The notes beneath the pieces were generated by a model. The model was not told the DNA's origin and did no database searches. It was given only the letters and a program-made list of their open reading frames with translations. A stretch of DNA of 64,000 nucleotides, from contig NC_077239.1 in assembly GCF_947179165.1 (NCBI RefSeq), forward strand, positions 32,502,134-32,566,133, written 5' to 3'. Of the stretch, positions 25,564-36,700 are shown in pieces. Every line of letters starts with the position of its first letter. Positions within the stretch are counted from its first letter, which is position 1. The position numbers were made by a program, and so were the translations under genes. This DNA comes from Solanum dulcamara. Taxonomy: Eukaryota > Streptophyta > Magnoliopsida > Solanales > Solanaceae.

Positions 25564-26446
25564 CTTCTGTCACGACCCAACCTCGTAGGCCGCGATTGGG
25601 GTCCGACTTGGACCCCCTTATGTGTATCTATCAGCTATACTCAAGTTGAACCGCGTGTGATATGATACTATACACAAAAACCCCAATGGGTCAAAAACTT
25701 TTTTATAAACCTGTAGCCTTTTTCACTTGTATCATAACAGGAAAGGGCATTCAAGCCGACAAGGCTGCCATAACATGAAAACATTTACAATACGTCGTAG
25801 GAGCACATCTGAGACAAATTTACAAATAACCCACATACACATGTCTACAGACCTCTAAGAGTGATAATTATATCATATGGCGGGACAGAGCCCCCGCCGT
25901 ACCCCTAAATAAATAAACATATACATCAAATGACCAGCATCAGCAGTTAGGCTCTGGAATAGCGAAGCACATCCAACATAGCTGAGTGGAAACCCTAGGA
26001 TGGCGGATCTCCAACACGAACATCTTTACCTGCGGGCATGAAATGCAGCCCCCCGAAGAATAGGGGGTCAGTACGATATATGTACTGAGTATATAAAGCA
26101 TAAAACATCATAATTCAGACAACAACTAAAATAGGGATGCAGGATACAAGTATACCAGTTAATAAAGCACTATACCTGCATCTTACAAAATAGAGTCGTA
26201 TACCCTCATCAACCTTGTACCCGGCTCGCTAGGGGGTTCGGTGGTACAAACACATCATTTATCACGATAGGCGTATATATGCTATTAGCGCTATGGAACA
26301 TATAGCCCAATCTATGTATATAGCGAGTACCTGCCGAGGAACGACATCCCAATCCATATATCGTATAATGATAATAACAATGCCGAGGAATGACAGCCCG
26401 ATCTGTATCTCATATAACAATATCGAGGTACAATGGCCTAATCCGT

Positions 26447-26645
26447 ATAATGCATAATAGTGCTGAGGTACAATGGACTGATCCGTATAATGTATAATAA
26501 TGCCGAGGTACGATGGCCCAATCTGTATAATGCATAATAATGCCGACATATGATGGCCTGATCCGTATAATGCATAATAATGCTGAGGTACGACGGCCCG
26601 ATCCGTATAATGCATAATAATGCGAGGTACGATGGCCCGATCCAT
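26447..26645. repeat. Five tandem copies of the 40-bp unit in the M 5' LTR
   Basis: Units start at 26447, 26487, 26527, 26567 and 26607, and the last is 39 bp. Copy number equals that of the partner LTR, but individual units differ, so the array predates the insertion and has since drifted. Confidence 0.92.
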
Positions 26646-28304
26646 ATATAATGTAATATGCATATATGTGCACGTAAAACTCAGTAAAATATCAAACATC
26701 CCCCAACCATTATCACAAGTATGCCTAAGAGCCTCCAGATCTAGGAGCTTACACATCCAATCACTATTCAGCCTATAGAAAGCTCGAGGGTCGTAGTTTT
26801 ACTACTTTAAGATTTTAAATGTTCAGAAGTGACTAGAAGTCACGGGTTATATACTCAGAGCTCATAGTTGGAATTACCTCTAAACCCATGTCATATATCA
26901 TTTCACTTAAGATTAAGACATTCCAAGGTAAAGAAGAGATAAGTTTAGCATATACCACTTTTCATCTCATAGACAACTTAAAGGCAACAACTCAGCTATC
27001 ACAGGAGTTCTAACATCAAGAAGAAAACGAGAGTCTCGACTCATGCTCAGGGCTTTATGAATGGATTGAATCCCAAATATCATATATATATCATTAATAA
27101 CTTACATTTAAGACATGCCAAAAGAAAAGAAGGATAGCTATACATACCAGTCGTAGTTCAATTGTAACCCAGCTTGCTTTGTTACTCCTTCGACCTATTT
27201 AACATGAAAGTGATACTAATGTTAGTGACTTCTAATTTTCCAGCCCCTAAATCTACAACCAAGCACTTGTAGGAATCAATTCCTTATTCGCCTTTCTCGA
27301 CTAGTCTTTTAAGTAATTATGAAGTTAACGAAAATTGGGCAGCATCTCCCCTATCACTTGCCCTATCCGAGCTCCCAATTTCATCCTCTAACCTTAGAAG
27401 CCAACCAAACACATAACCAGAAGCTCATACACACATAAAACATAACAACATTACACAATATAAACTTCAAACGACTCACTCGAAACTACGATACCAAAAT
27501 AGGGTTTTTTTAACCTTTCTTTCGTGAAATCTTTAATTGTACGAAACGGAGGGTCTTATGGCTGCAACCAGAAGCTTCCATGCCCTAAATAAACCAAGTT
27601 CCATCCCTTCAACACACCACCACAAAACCAGCAGCTGCAGCATCACAACACAACACACTATTCGACTTTAATTTAGCTACGACGACTTCAATTTAAATTA
27701 TTTCTAACGTCGAGCATTTCTACAAAGTTCGTACACTTCCAGCAGCATAAAAGATGTATAATACAACCTATAAAAACACCATAAACTTCAAATTAAAAGG
27801 AAATACCTTACCTTTCCCGAAATTGGCCAAAACTCGCCAAAATTCACCTCGGGAGTTTCTTAACATGCTGAAATTTTTGCGACTGTTTGTATCTTTTTGG
27901 TGCTGATCCAAACCATAAATTTATGTTAATAACACCTTCATAGAGTTTAAAAACCCTTACCAAAATGAGGAAGAAGATAATCAATCCATACTTTAACAAA
28001 CGGCTTTCCAAACTTGCTGAAAATTAACTTCAGAACTCCTCGACGTGGCTGAAATTAAGGGGCTGTTTGCGTTGCTTCTTGCTGCCCCAAATCCGAAATT
28101 TCCATTATTAAACACCGTTATATCACTGTATCATACCTTAAATAATTAATTCACAGAACAAAATCAGGACCTACCTTTTCTTTTGGCCAAGGCCGCCACT
28201 ATTCTCTCCTTAGCCCTAGGGTTTCTCTCTTTCTTTCTCACATTTTCTCTTTGGTTCTAGGCTGAAATTTGGATAGAAACTGAAGTTATGAGTCACATAA
28301 GATA

Positions 28305-28359
28305 CATATATAGGTCTTCCCAAGAGGTGACACGTGTCTTCCCTTTAGGGTGACACGTG
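28305..28359 (-). promoter_or_regulatory. U3 promoter in M 5' LTR: TATA box with two G-boxes
   Basis: TATA-like motif at 28305-28313 and CACGTG at 28331-28336 and 28354-28359 (the second in TGACACGTGCC), in the same spacing as in the partner LTR. Conservation of both boxes while the surroundings have drifted fits a functional U3 promoter at the time of insertion. Confidence 0.65.
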
Positions 28360-28837
28360 CCAAGCCTTATTAGGCTACATATTCCTGTCAAGGCTCCTAG
28401 GCTGCCACATGTCCTTGGTGGCCTCAAGTAGGTGGGTCATCTACTTGAACCCAAGAAGGTGGGTCACCTGATGCCACGTTGCACTCCTTCATTGGCTGCC
28501 ATGTGTCCTCTTTTCCTCTTCCTCATGGGTTTGTAATCTCGTCCTGTTTTAAGAGCCTATGTAATCTGTGCTACATAAGCTTGGTATGTACTCAAGTAGC
28601 TCAAGTATTAAGACTTCTAAATTAATAGCTTACGTAGCTAATTTGAGTCCTATGACTCATCACTTGGCCTCTAACTCCTTTCGACTTCTCTTGACCCTAT
28701 TTCCAACCTTTCCTACTATGGAGTATCACGTTCTCCCTTTCTTAGATTTGTTTGATAGTTTCATAGCTTATGCGGCTCACACGATAACTTCTAAGAACTT
28801 AAGGGACATTCTGATCTTAAAAGTATGGGGTGTAACA

Positions 28838-28842
28838 TTATG
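28838..28842 (+). repeat. Target-site duplication of M, right copy (TTATG)
   Basis: Identical to 19327-19331 and directly follows the CA end of the M 5' LTR. Confidence 0.9.
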
Positions 28843-29125
28843 TTTCTTTGACTTTCGTCTATGATTTGGGTGAGCTAGAAGCTTGTCCTAAACCCCCATC
28901 AAAGTCAAGTATAGAGGCATGTTTAGACATTTAAAATTGATGTAATCTACTTGGACATTGGGATTGATTTTACTTTCCTTTGACTTCTATGTTGAGTTGA
29001 TTCTTCCACTTATATCATTATCATCATTTACCTTATGTATGTGATATATGCTAAGATGGCTTAGTTGGGATACTTCGGGTTCTCGATCATCGTGTCACGT
29101 CTAGGACCTAGGCTCAAATTGTGAC
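28843..29125 (+). mobile_element. LTR of E2, 3' end (right of insertion M)
   Basis: Continues the LTR interrupted at 19326. It carries the 'gagctagaagcttgtcctaa' and 'ggcttagttgggatacttc' blocks seen near the ends of the LTRs at 17000, 46200 and 49800, ends at about 29125, and is followed by a primer-binding site. It is therefore the 5' LTR end of element E2 (subfamily A). Confidence 0.8.
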
Positions 29126-29130
29126 TAATT

Positions 29131-29142
29131 TAGTATCAGAGC
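29131..29142 (+). other. Primer-binding site of E2
   Basis: TAGTATCAGAGC, one mismatch from the tRNA-iMet complement, about 5 nt after the LTR end. Confidence 0.85.
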
Positions 29143-29344
29143 ACAAGGATTAGGAGTGTCCTATGGAGTTAAACATGCCGCATCAAGTAGAGTCTTGTTC
29201 ATCGATGTGAAGCTCACCACACCTACGAACAAGAGGCTATGAGACATTCTAGGAAAATCTCACTTCTTCCATAATCTATGTTGTGCGGTAGAGTGGTACT
29301 CTAAGTTCTTATTTCCTCTAAAGCTTCTTTGCAAATTTTAAAAA

Positions 29345-29498
29345 ATGCCTCCACGAAGATGCCTTGTTCGAAAGAATGTGGTTGAAGAGGAGAAACATGC
29401 TTTGAATGACCCCTTGAATGACCAAGCGACTGATGCTGAGTTCCAAGCGTCCTTCCAAATGCATGATCAAGATGTAATGGCATAATCTACCATGAGGT
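29345..29498 (+). pseudogene. gag N-terminus of E2, cut by E3
   Basis: ATG at 29345 opens MPPRRCLVRKNVVEEEKHALNDPLNDQ-like sequence, the same start as other gag copies here. After about 50 codons the frame is cut at GAGGT (29494-29498) by the TGTAAGACCCC start of another LTR. The same gag position, with the same GAGGT, is interrupted by an LTR of the same family at 49397/49398. Confidence 0.8.
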
Positions 29499-31762
29499 TG
29501 TAAGACCCCAAAATCTGGAAAGTTAGGAAGAAAGGATCATCATATGAAAATTTGGAAAGCTGGGAAAATTTGGCATCAGGTGATGACCAGGGAAGGCTTT
29601 CTCGGGCCATGGTAAGCATCACGAACCGTGGTGAGCCACCGTGGTAATATTCCTGAAGCTTAACTTTATAGGGTGAGGTCCACAATAGGTCATCACGGAC
29701 AGTGGTGAGCACCATAGGCCGTGAAACCACCTGTGGTGACCCCTTCCCTGAAGCCTCAAAATTAATCCCAAGGCTTAGACTACGACTGGCCACCACGGAC
29801 CGTGGAATGTTTCACGGACTGTGGTGAGCTCAATGGCGGACACCCCTACAGGTCAAGTTGCTAGACCTGCACCACGCCCACTCTTCACTGACCGTGGTGC
29901 ACTTTACAGACCGTGATTTGTCCCATGAAGAATGTTTAAAGACTTTCCCTACAACTCATAAATTTCATAGTCCAAGTCCAACGTCATGAACACCAACCAC
30001 AGACCTTGGTGAAAACTACGGGCTATGATGGGTCTTTCATGGTGAGCCTTGCTGAAGTTTAATAGGGGGAATTTTAGATATTTCCTATTCTTTGGTTAGT
30101 GAATATGGATGTTTTTGGGATAAGATTCACTACAAAAATATCCTAAATACTCTTTAATCTACTCTTTTCCCTCATTAACTCCCAAGTCAGTAAGAAGACT
30201 TCTCTCAAGGCTCCTTCAATAGATCATCTTCTTCATCAAGCTTTTAGCTAGGGTTCCATATTTCTTCAAGGTTTCTTCTCAAATTCTAAGTGATTTCAAG
30301 AAAGTTATGTGGGGATTGATTCATGGATTCCTTTCACCATGAAGTCCGAAGGTTTTCTCAAAGTTTCTTTCCATTTCAATTGATTATGAACCAAGTTTTG
30401 ATGAATTACATTAGGCTGATTTAATTTCAGTTTTAGATGTTATCAATGATCGTTATATGCAAGTTTTCATATGAATTGCATGATTTTAAGTTGAATTATA
30501 AATGTCCGTGCATGAAGCTATTTCCAAGTCAAGATTATGAAGTTAAAGATAATTTTATGAGTTAATCATGAGTTAAATGACTTTTAAAGATAGTTTTCAA
30601 TGAGTTATACCTGAGATTAAGATTTTGAAGATAAATTTGAGATAATGATCCAAGTTAAGATCATTAGATATTTAAATATGGTGATAAGGACAATTCTCAC
30701 AGAAGTTAGAGATTTTATGAATCGCCAAGTTAGATGAGCTATTCCTAAATGTTTTAAATATGGATTGATAGGAAGTTACTATCTTTCCCTACTATGTTAT
30801 GATTATGTTTTATGACTTTTAATTGGGATAATGAGCACCGAAGAGACTTCTAGGTGGGGTTCAATTGGATAACGCAGTTGGTTATCAAAGGGAATCCTGG
30901 TAGAAAACTAAAGTCCCAAACTACATAGCATACGTAGGTTGCCTTCATAACCTAGCTAGTGGATCCACATAGCCTAGTTGAGTTTAGTTATATTTGAAGT
31001 ATGCCCTGTCAAGGTAGCTTCTCCTATTTTGATGTAGGAATCATCGACTTGTCTCAATTTAGGAATCATTGGATTCTATGTAGTAGCTCGGATGGTCTTA
31101 GTTGGCAGTTAATGGTCTTATCCCATACAAGTTGAAGTTAAGCTTCAAGCTGTCAAGTTATGAGTTCATAATGAAGTTTTATGATATGCATTGATCAAGA
31201 GTTTCTTATGTTTTAAATTTTCTTTAGAGCTATGCTCATGTTTATTATGATTTGGTCATGCATCTTATGGCATATTGATAAGTTCTTTGATTTGTTCATG
31301 CATACCTCACATACTTAGTACATTCAAATGTATTGATACATATTTTGCCTACATTGTATCAAAATGTAGGGACAGACGACACTCACGATTACCCCGCTCG
31401 TGGCTAGAGTTTGTTTAAGAGTTCCAAGAGTTGGTGAGTCTTCATTCTACCAAGGATAAGACTTTATTTCATATTTCTATTACTTAGACATTTCTTCTAT
31501 TGCTAGGGTGATCTAGGAGCTTGTCCTAACCCCCCATCAAAAGTTAAACTAGAGGCATGTTTAGAAGATGTTATGGTGTAGTCCGATTTAGACGTTTATA
31601 GAGTTGACTCCCCTTATCCCCTTTACCATCTAATACTTTCTTCTGCTTATATTCATGTTATTATTGCCTTATGTATTCAATGAATGCTAAGATGTCTTTT
31701 AGTAGGGTTCCCTTACATTCTGATCATCGTATTATGAGTAGGCCCTAAGTCGGATCGTGATA
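29499..31762 (+). mobile_element. 5' LTR of element E3 (subfamily B)
   Basis: The 2,264 bp LTR starts TGTAAGACCCCAAAATC, ends in '...ggatcgtgata' and is followed by a primer-binding site. U3 (29560-30040) holds repeated near-palindromic motifs of the form cacgg-N2-ccgtgg (for example 29786-29799 and 29805-29825). Related full or partial copies lie at 49037-49397 plus 51046-52832 and at 57377-59630. By eye it is closer to the E5 5' LTR than that is to E5's own 3' LTR. Confidence 0.88.
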
Positions 31763-31766
31763 AACT

Positions 31767-31778
31767 TGGTATCAGAGC
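31767..31778 (+). other. Primer-binding site of E3
   Basis: Exact TGGTATCAGAGC, the tRNA-iMet complement, 4 nt after the LTR end. The leader that follows is interrupted by the LINE insertion. Confidence 0.9.
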
Positions 31779-31891
31779 ACAAGGTTTAGAAGAGTTTTAG
31801 GGAGTCTAACATGTCGCGTTAAGTAGAGTCTTATTCATTAGTTTGAAGCATGCCACATTCACGAATAGGACCCTACGAAATATTTTAGGAA

Positions 31892-31905
31892 AGGTCTTCC
31901 TTCTT
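31892..31905 (+). repeat. Target-site duplication of the LINE, left copy
   Basis: aggtcttccttctt (14 bp) is repeated exactly at 41525-41538. Upstream the similarity continues as 'aggaaag', with a 2-bp 'ta' indel in the right copy, so the original duplication may have been about 19 bp. That length is typical of target-primed reverse transcription. Confidence 0.85.
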
Positions 31906-33786
31906 CTTCTTTTTTCTGTAGGAACAGGACCCTACATGAGGCTCCCACCTCTCATGCATAGCCAGGGTTAAGCAGCACCCCAAGCCTTATTATACATAAA
32001 GTAAAAGATATAAGGAGGGGGACATAAAACCTTACCTCCAAACCTAAGTTGTTTCGCAAGTCGGCTAACCTACTAAGGTTTCCTAACTCATCCCTGATAC
32101 AAAAAGGTGCTATCTACTAACTAGAAAAAGATGACCCAATGAGAGGACTCCTCTCGGTACATTGTGACTAAGAAAAAAACGTAAATAAGGGAGACTCTCC
32201 CCTTCCATGAGAATACAATAAAGTAGCCTACACTAGTTCTATTCAAATAAGCTACATATCAACATAGCTAGTTGAAGAAGAGCAAGTATACAAAACTTCT
32301 ATTTTGCATGGATCAAGAAAATTCTTTTCATCTTCGTTCTTCTTCATCTTGTCATACCAAGATTGTCCAAGAAGTGGAGGAATTAAGTCCCTGCAGCTTT
32401 GCAAATACTCAGTCTAGGAGCTGTGAATGCTCCTCTTGTTGAAGAGTTAAAGCTGAAGATGTTAATGTCGAAAGAATAGCCAAAAAGCAGCTTTAGTTCT
32501 GTCCCAATGTAGCTCAGCATTTTAGGAGTTGTTGTTGTTGGAAGTTTTGGTTGTAAGTTACAGCTTGCATCTAATAGAGCCCAACTATAATATCTTTAGA
32601 GTTGCTGCAGGAGTGGAGTTTACTGTAACTCAGTAGTTTGTTGGTTGGAGTTGGTGTTGCAGCTCTGCAAATACAGATGTATCCTTTTCAATCTACCTCA
32701 GCTCTAGAAACCTGCATCTTTTGTAGCTCTGTGAAACTATTAGTTGAGTTGTTGCAAGTCTTGATGTTTCAATTCTAGAGGTTGTTATAGGTTTTTAGTT
32801 ATTGAAGAGCTTGTTATTGTGTGGAAATATGCTGGAAGTCCATAACCAATTTTTGTAGCTCCTTAATATACCTGCACTAACAGACAAACAAAAATACAAA
32901 TAAGAACTTGTAGGTGTTCCTTGTGTGTTGGAGGTTGCTTGGATTATTATTGAAAGGATTTGTTGTTGGATGCTGCTGGCCTTTTTGGTGGGAGCTACAG
33001 CTGTGCATATTTGCACTAATCCTATGTGATGGATCAATACCTTAGTGTACCTACATAAACAAATAAACAAAAACAAGAAAGGAATTGCATAAGCTAACAA
33101 CAAGAAAAAGAGATCCCAGATTTCTTTAGAGATGTCCTAATTAGTTGCTGAAGCTTGTTGCATCTCTTGATGTTGTTGCTGGTTCATGTATATCTGCTGC
33201 TTAGTGTATCTTGTTGGGGAAAACTTTAGCATCCTGTGTAGAGTCCCACAGAAATGTGTCTGTAGTAGCAACCTTCAAATAAAAGCTACATCCCTTCAAA
33301 GTTCCTGCATATCAGGAAAATAGGAAAAGTTCCAAGTGATGATTGAGATATTGCAGTTTTGCAATGTATTGCTGTAGGTATGTTGGTTATTGCAGGTTGT
33401 TGGATGATAAAGATGTTGTTGTTGGGTGCTACAAGTTGTCAAGTGTTGCACCATACCACTTCTGTACCAAGGCAAAAACAGGATTGGGCCTTCAAGTATT
33501 GCAGGTTTGCATGTACCTGCACATCCAGGAAAGGGAAGAACAGAAGAAAAAACTAATCTATTCCTTACCTCTACTAGTAAGTTGGTTATTCTAGGAAAGC
33601 AATAAATGAGGGAGACTTTCCCTCTTACAAAGGTTCTAACTATGAAGTCTTCAAAGTAGTTATAACTATGCATAGTGATACCAAGTTGAAGAGGTAGTTA
33701 GAACAAGAAGGAAAAGATTCAAGGAGGTTTCTTGATTCTCTTGAGCCTTCTTCTTCTGAAGCTAGTCATACCCAACTTGTCAAGTT
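31906..33786 (-). other. Long 3' region of the LINE
   Basis: About 1.9 kb lies between the end of RNase H and the A-run. It is rich in 'ttgttgttgcagctctg'-like stretches and has a loosely repeated block around 'tacctgca/tacctaca' (about 32870, 33048, 33303 and 33517), so it looks built from degenerate repeats of about 180-250 bp. The last 450 bp match the fragment at 49939-50508, which confirms this as the transcribed 3' end. Short + and minus frames here have no motifs. Confidence 0.6.
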
Positions 33787-36700
33787 CTAAGGGTGCTCTA
33801 GCTTCTTTGGGGAGGTCTTGATTGGTGAAGTAAGTTCTAGAGAAGTACATTTATGACTGTGCTTTGACAAAGCATCAGCAGTGGAATTGGCTTCACTGAA
33901 GGTATAGTTGCATTTGAAGAGTTGGAATTGGTTGATGATGTTATTCAACTTGTCTAGGAGCTCTTTGATGGACCAAGGGGTTTTGCTTATTATTGTAGCC
34001 ACCTGATGAGAAGCTCAGAGTCCACTTCCATCTCTACCTGGGAGTATCCAAGCTGAAGGCACCAAGAAAGGCCAAAGATAGCAGCTTCAATCTCAGCTTG
34101 GTTGTTTGAACCTGTACTTAAAGGGACAGCAAAGGCAAAGATAAGATGTGAATGAGCATTTCTAAGAACTCCTTCTCCACCTATGTTGCTAGGATTGTCA
34201 AGGGAACTGCCATCAGTGTTCAATTTGACCATATGGCCAGGTGGTTTAATCCAGCTCACAGGAGTGATTTTGATAGCATGTGAAAACTGATCAATCAAAA
34301 GGACCAGTTCCTTCTAGCTGTTGGCCAAGTAATATAGGGGAAAGTAATGTTGAGCAAGTTATGAGTATCTTTGTAGATAGAGAACTTGACTCTAGCAATA
34401 TTGGAAATTTTTCCACCATATTTAGAGGCACATCTGTTTTTCCAAAGGTTCCAACAAATGAAGATGGGGTAGCTTGTAAGATTAGCTTATGGGCCTGATT
34501 CTTGTGCTTTGATGTCCACCATCTCATCAACAGGGTTCTAAGGGGTGTTTACTCCTTATTAATGCCAAAGAATCAGAGAAAAAGTTCCAAATGTTAGTAG
34601 CAAAGGATCCAGCAACAAAGTTGTGATCAATGGTGTCTTGGCCAAGAGTGTAACTGCAATAGCATTGAGAGGGAGCTTTGCCAAATCTGGTAAGCTTCTC
34701 ATTGGTAGGCAATTTCCCTTTAAGGGCTCTCCAGACCAGGAAGGAACATTTGAAGGGGATGAGCTTGTGCTAGGTATAAGTGTTGAGTCTAGTCTTGGGC
34801 CTTTTGTCTCTAATAAGGTCCCAAGCAGTAGAATAACTAAACTCTCCAGTGTTGTTAAGAGTCCAGCAAGGTTGGTCTTGTTGGAGGGGTTGCTAGTTGA
34901 TGTAGGTAGCAAGAATGGTAGAAACAAATTGTGGAGGGGCTTTTTGAATGATAAGATCAACATTCCATTAGCCATTGTTGATGAAGGATGACACCTGAGT
35001 ATTATTGAACCTGTAGCTGCTAGAAGAGTAGTGTGCTAAAGGACGAACACCCAACCAGTTGTCCCACCAAAAAAAACAAGAACTAGACAGAATTTGCCAT
35101 TGAATATGGGGCTCTATGTTATGCTTGTTGTGCATTAGATGCTTCCAGGTAAGGGACTGACTAGTATGCCATTTCTTAGTGATGATATTATCCCTCTGAC
35201 AATACTTGGCTTTAATGAATTCTCCCCACAAAGTATTCTTGGTTCTAAGAATCCACCATTGCTTGTATTAAAAGGATTTAGCCACATCAGATATTTGTCT
35301 AATCTCTATGCCTCCCTCATCATAAGGAAAGCTCAGGTTCTTCCAGGAGGACCAGTGGTACATCCTCTTATCATTCTTCTAGCCCCAGAAACAATTAGCA
35401 ATGATACTCTGAATTTGTTTGATGGTGGTAGAGGGAGGGGTACTAGCTGAAAGAAGGTGTATTAGAATGGCTTGTATGACATGCTTGACAAGTATAGTTC
35501 TTCCTCCATAGCTCAAGATCTTTGCATGCCATCCAGTGATCCTATTAACAACCTTTGTAATAAGGTCTGAGTAGTAGATAACCCTTTGCCTACCAATATA
35601 GATAGGACATCCCAGGTAAGTTATCGAGCAATTCTTTTGGTTGAAACTAGTAATACTCTTGATCCTCTTTACAGTAGAATGGAAGGCACTGGAAGGGACC
35701 ATGAAATGGCTTTTGTGCTTGTTGATTAATTGTCCAGAGACCTTTTCATAAGCACCTAAAGTCTCCATGATGAGCTGCAGAGTCTGCTTTCTACTAGAAG
35801 CAAAAACAATGATATCATCAGCAAAGTTAAGGTGATTGATATGATGACCCTTTTGATCTATATAGAAACCATGGAATTGAGAGTGCTGATGAAGCTTATT
35901 CATGAGTCTAGATAGCACTTCAGCACCAAGGATGAATAAGGCAAGGTAAAGGGGGTCACCCTATTTAAGACCCCTAGTAGAATGGAAGAAACCATGCCTT
36001 GAGCCATTCACTATGACTGAGTACCAATTATCTGACATAATTCTCCAAGCCATGTCTATGAATATTTCACCAAATCCCATTCTTCTCAATACCAGACAGG
36101 TGTAGGACCAAGAGACCCTATCATAGGCTTTGTCCATGTTAAGCTTGATCACAACATTGCCTCCAATGTTAGGCTTTTTGATCTGGTGGATGATTTCCTG
36201 GGCAAGCATGATGTTCTCAGAAATGCTCTTATTTTTAACAAAGCCTGACTAGTTGAGGGAGATAAAGGTAGGAAGAATAGGGTCAAGTCTTATACAGAGA
36301 AGTTTGGAAATGATCTTGTTCGTAAAATTACTAAGACTTATGGGCCTGAATTCAGAGATTTTGGTAGGGTGGTTTACTTTTGGGAGAAGAACCAGGCAAG
36401 TATGGGTAAAGTACTTAGGCATGGTTTGTCCACAAAAAAAGGAAATGACAACATTAAAAAGATCTTATTTGATGATATCCCAGCACACTTGGAAAAAATT
36501 TCCATTCATCCCATCAGGACCAACAGCTGAATTAGGATTCATGGCAAACACAATAGTCTTCAGTTCCTCTATAGAAGGCAAGGCTTGGATTTCTTCATTT
36601 TCCTTGAAAGTAACCATAGGAGGGATACATTGAAGGGCCTACTGCTGGATGTACCTCTCCTCCCTAGTAAATATTTGTTCAAAGTGCTCACAAGCTGCTT

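Larger units (their letters stand above)
19332..28837 (-). mobile_element. Element M: Ty3/gypsy with 3.3 kb LTRs, inserted in E2
   Basis: This 9.5 kb insertion has two direct LTRs (19332-22614 and 25568-28837), an internal region of only 2,953 bp, a primer-binding site next to the right LTR and a polypurine tract next to the left LTR, so it reads on the minus strand. Perfect TTATG duplications flank it, and removing it rejoins the two parts of the E2 LTR. Over the first 110 bp the LTRs differ at about 7 positions, mostly C/T or G/A, by eye. That suggests an old insertion with methylation-type decay. Internal coding sequence is badly decayed; only integrase is recognised. LTRs make up about 70% of its length. 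Confidence 0.9.
25568..28837 (-). mobile_element. 5' LTR of M
   Basis: The 3,270 bp partner of 19332-22614 has the same TGTCACGACCC...TGTAACA ends, the same 40-bp tandem array, the same stem-loop block (about 26048-26070) and the same promoter layout. As the 5' LTR it would drive transcription of M towards lower coordinates. Confidence 0.9.
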
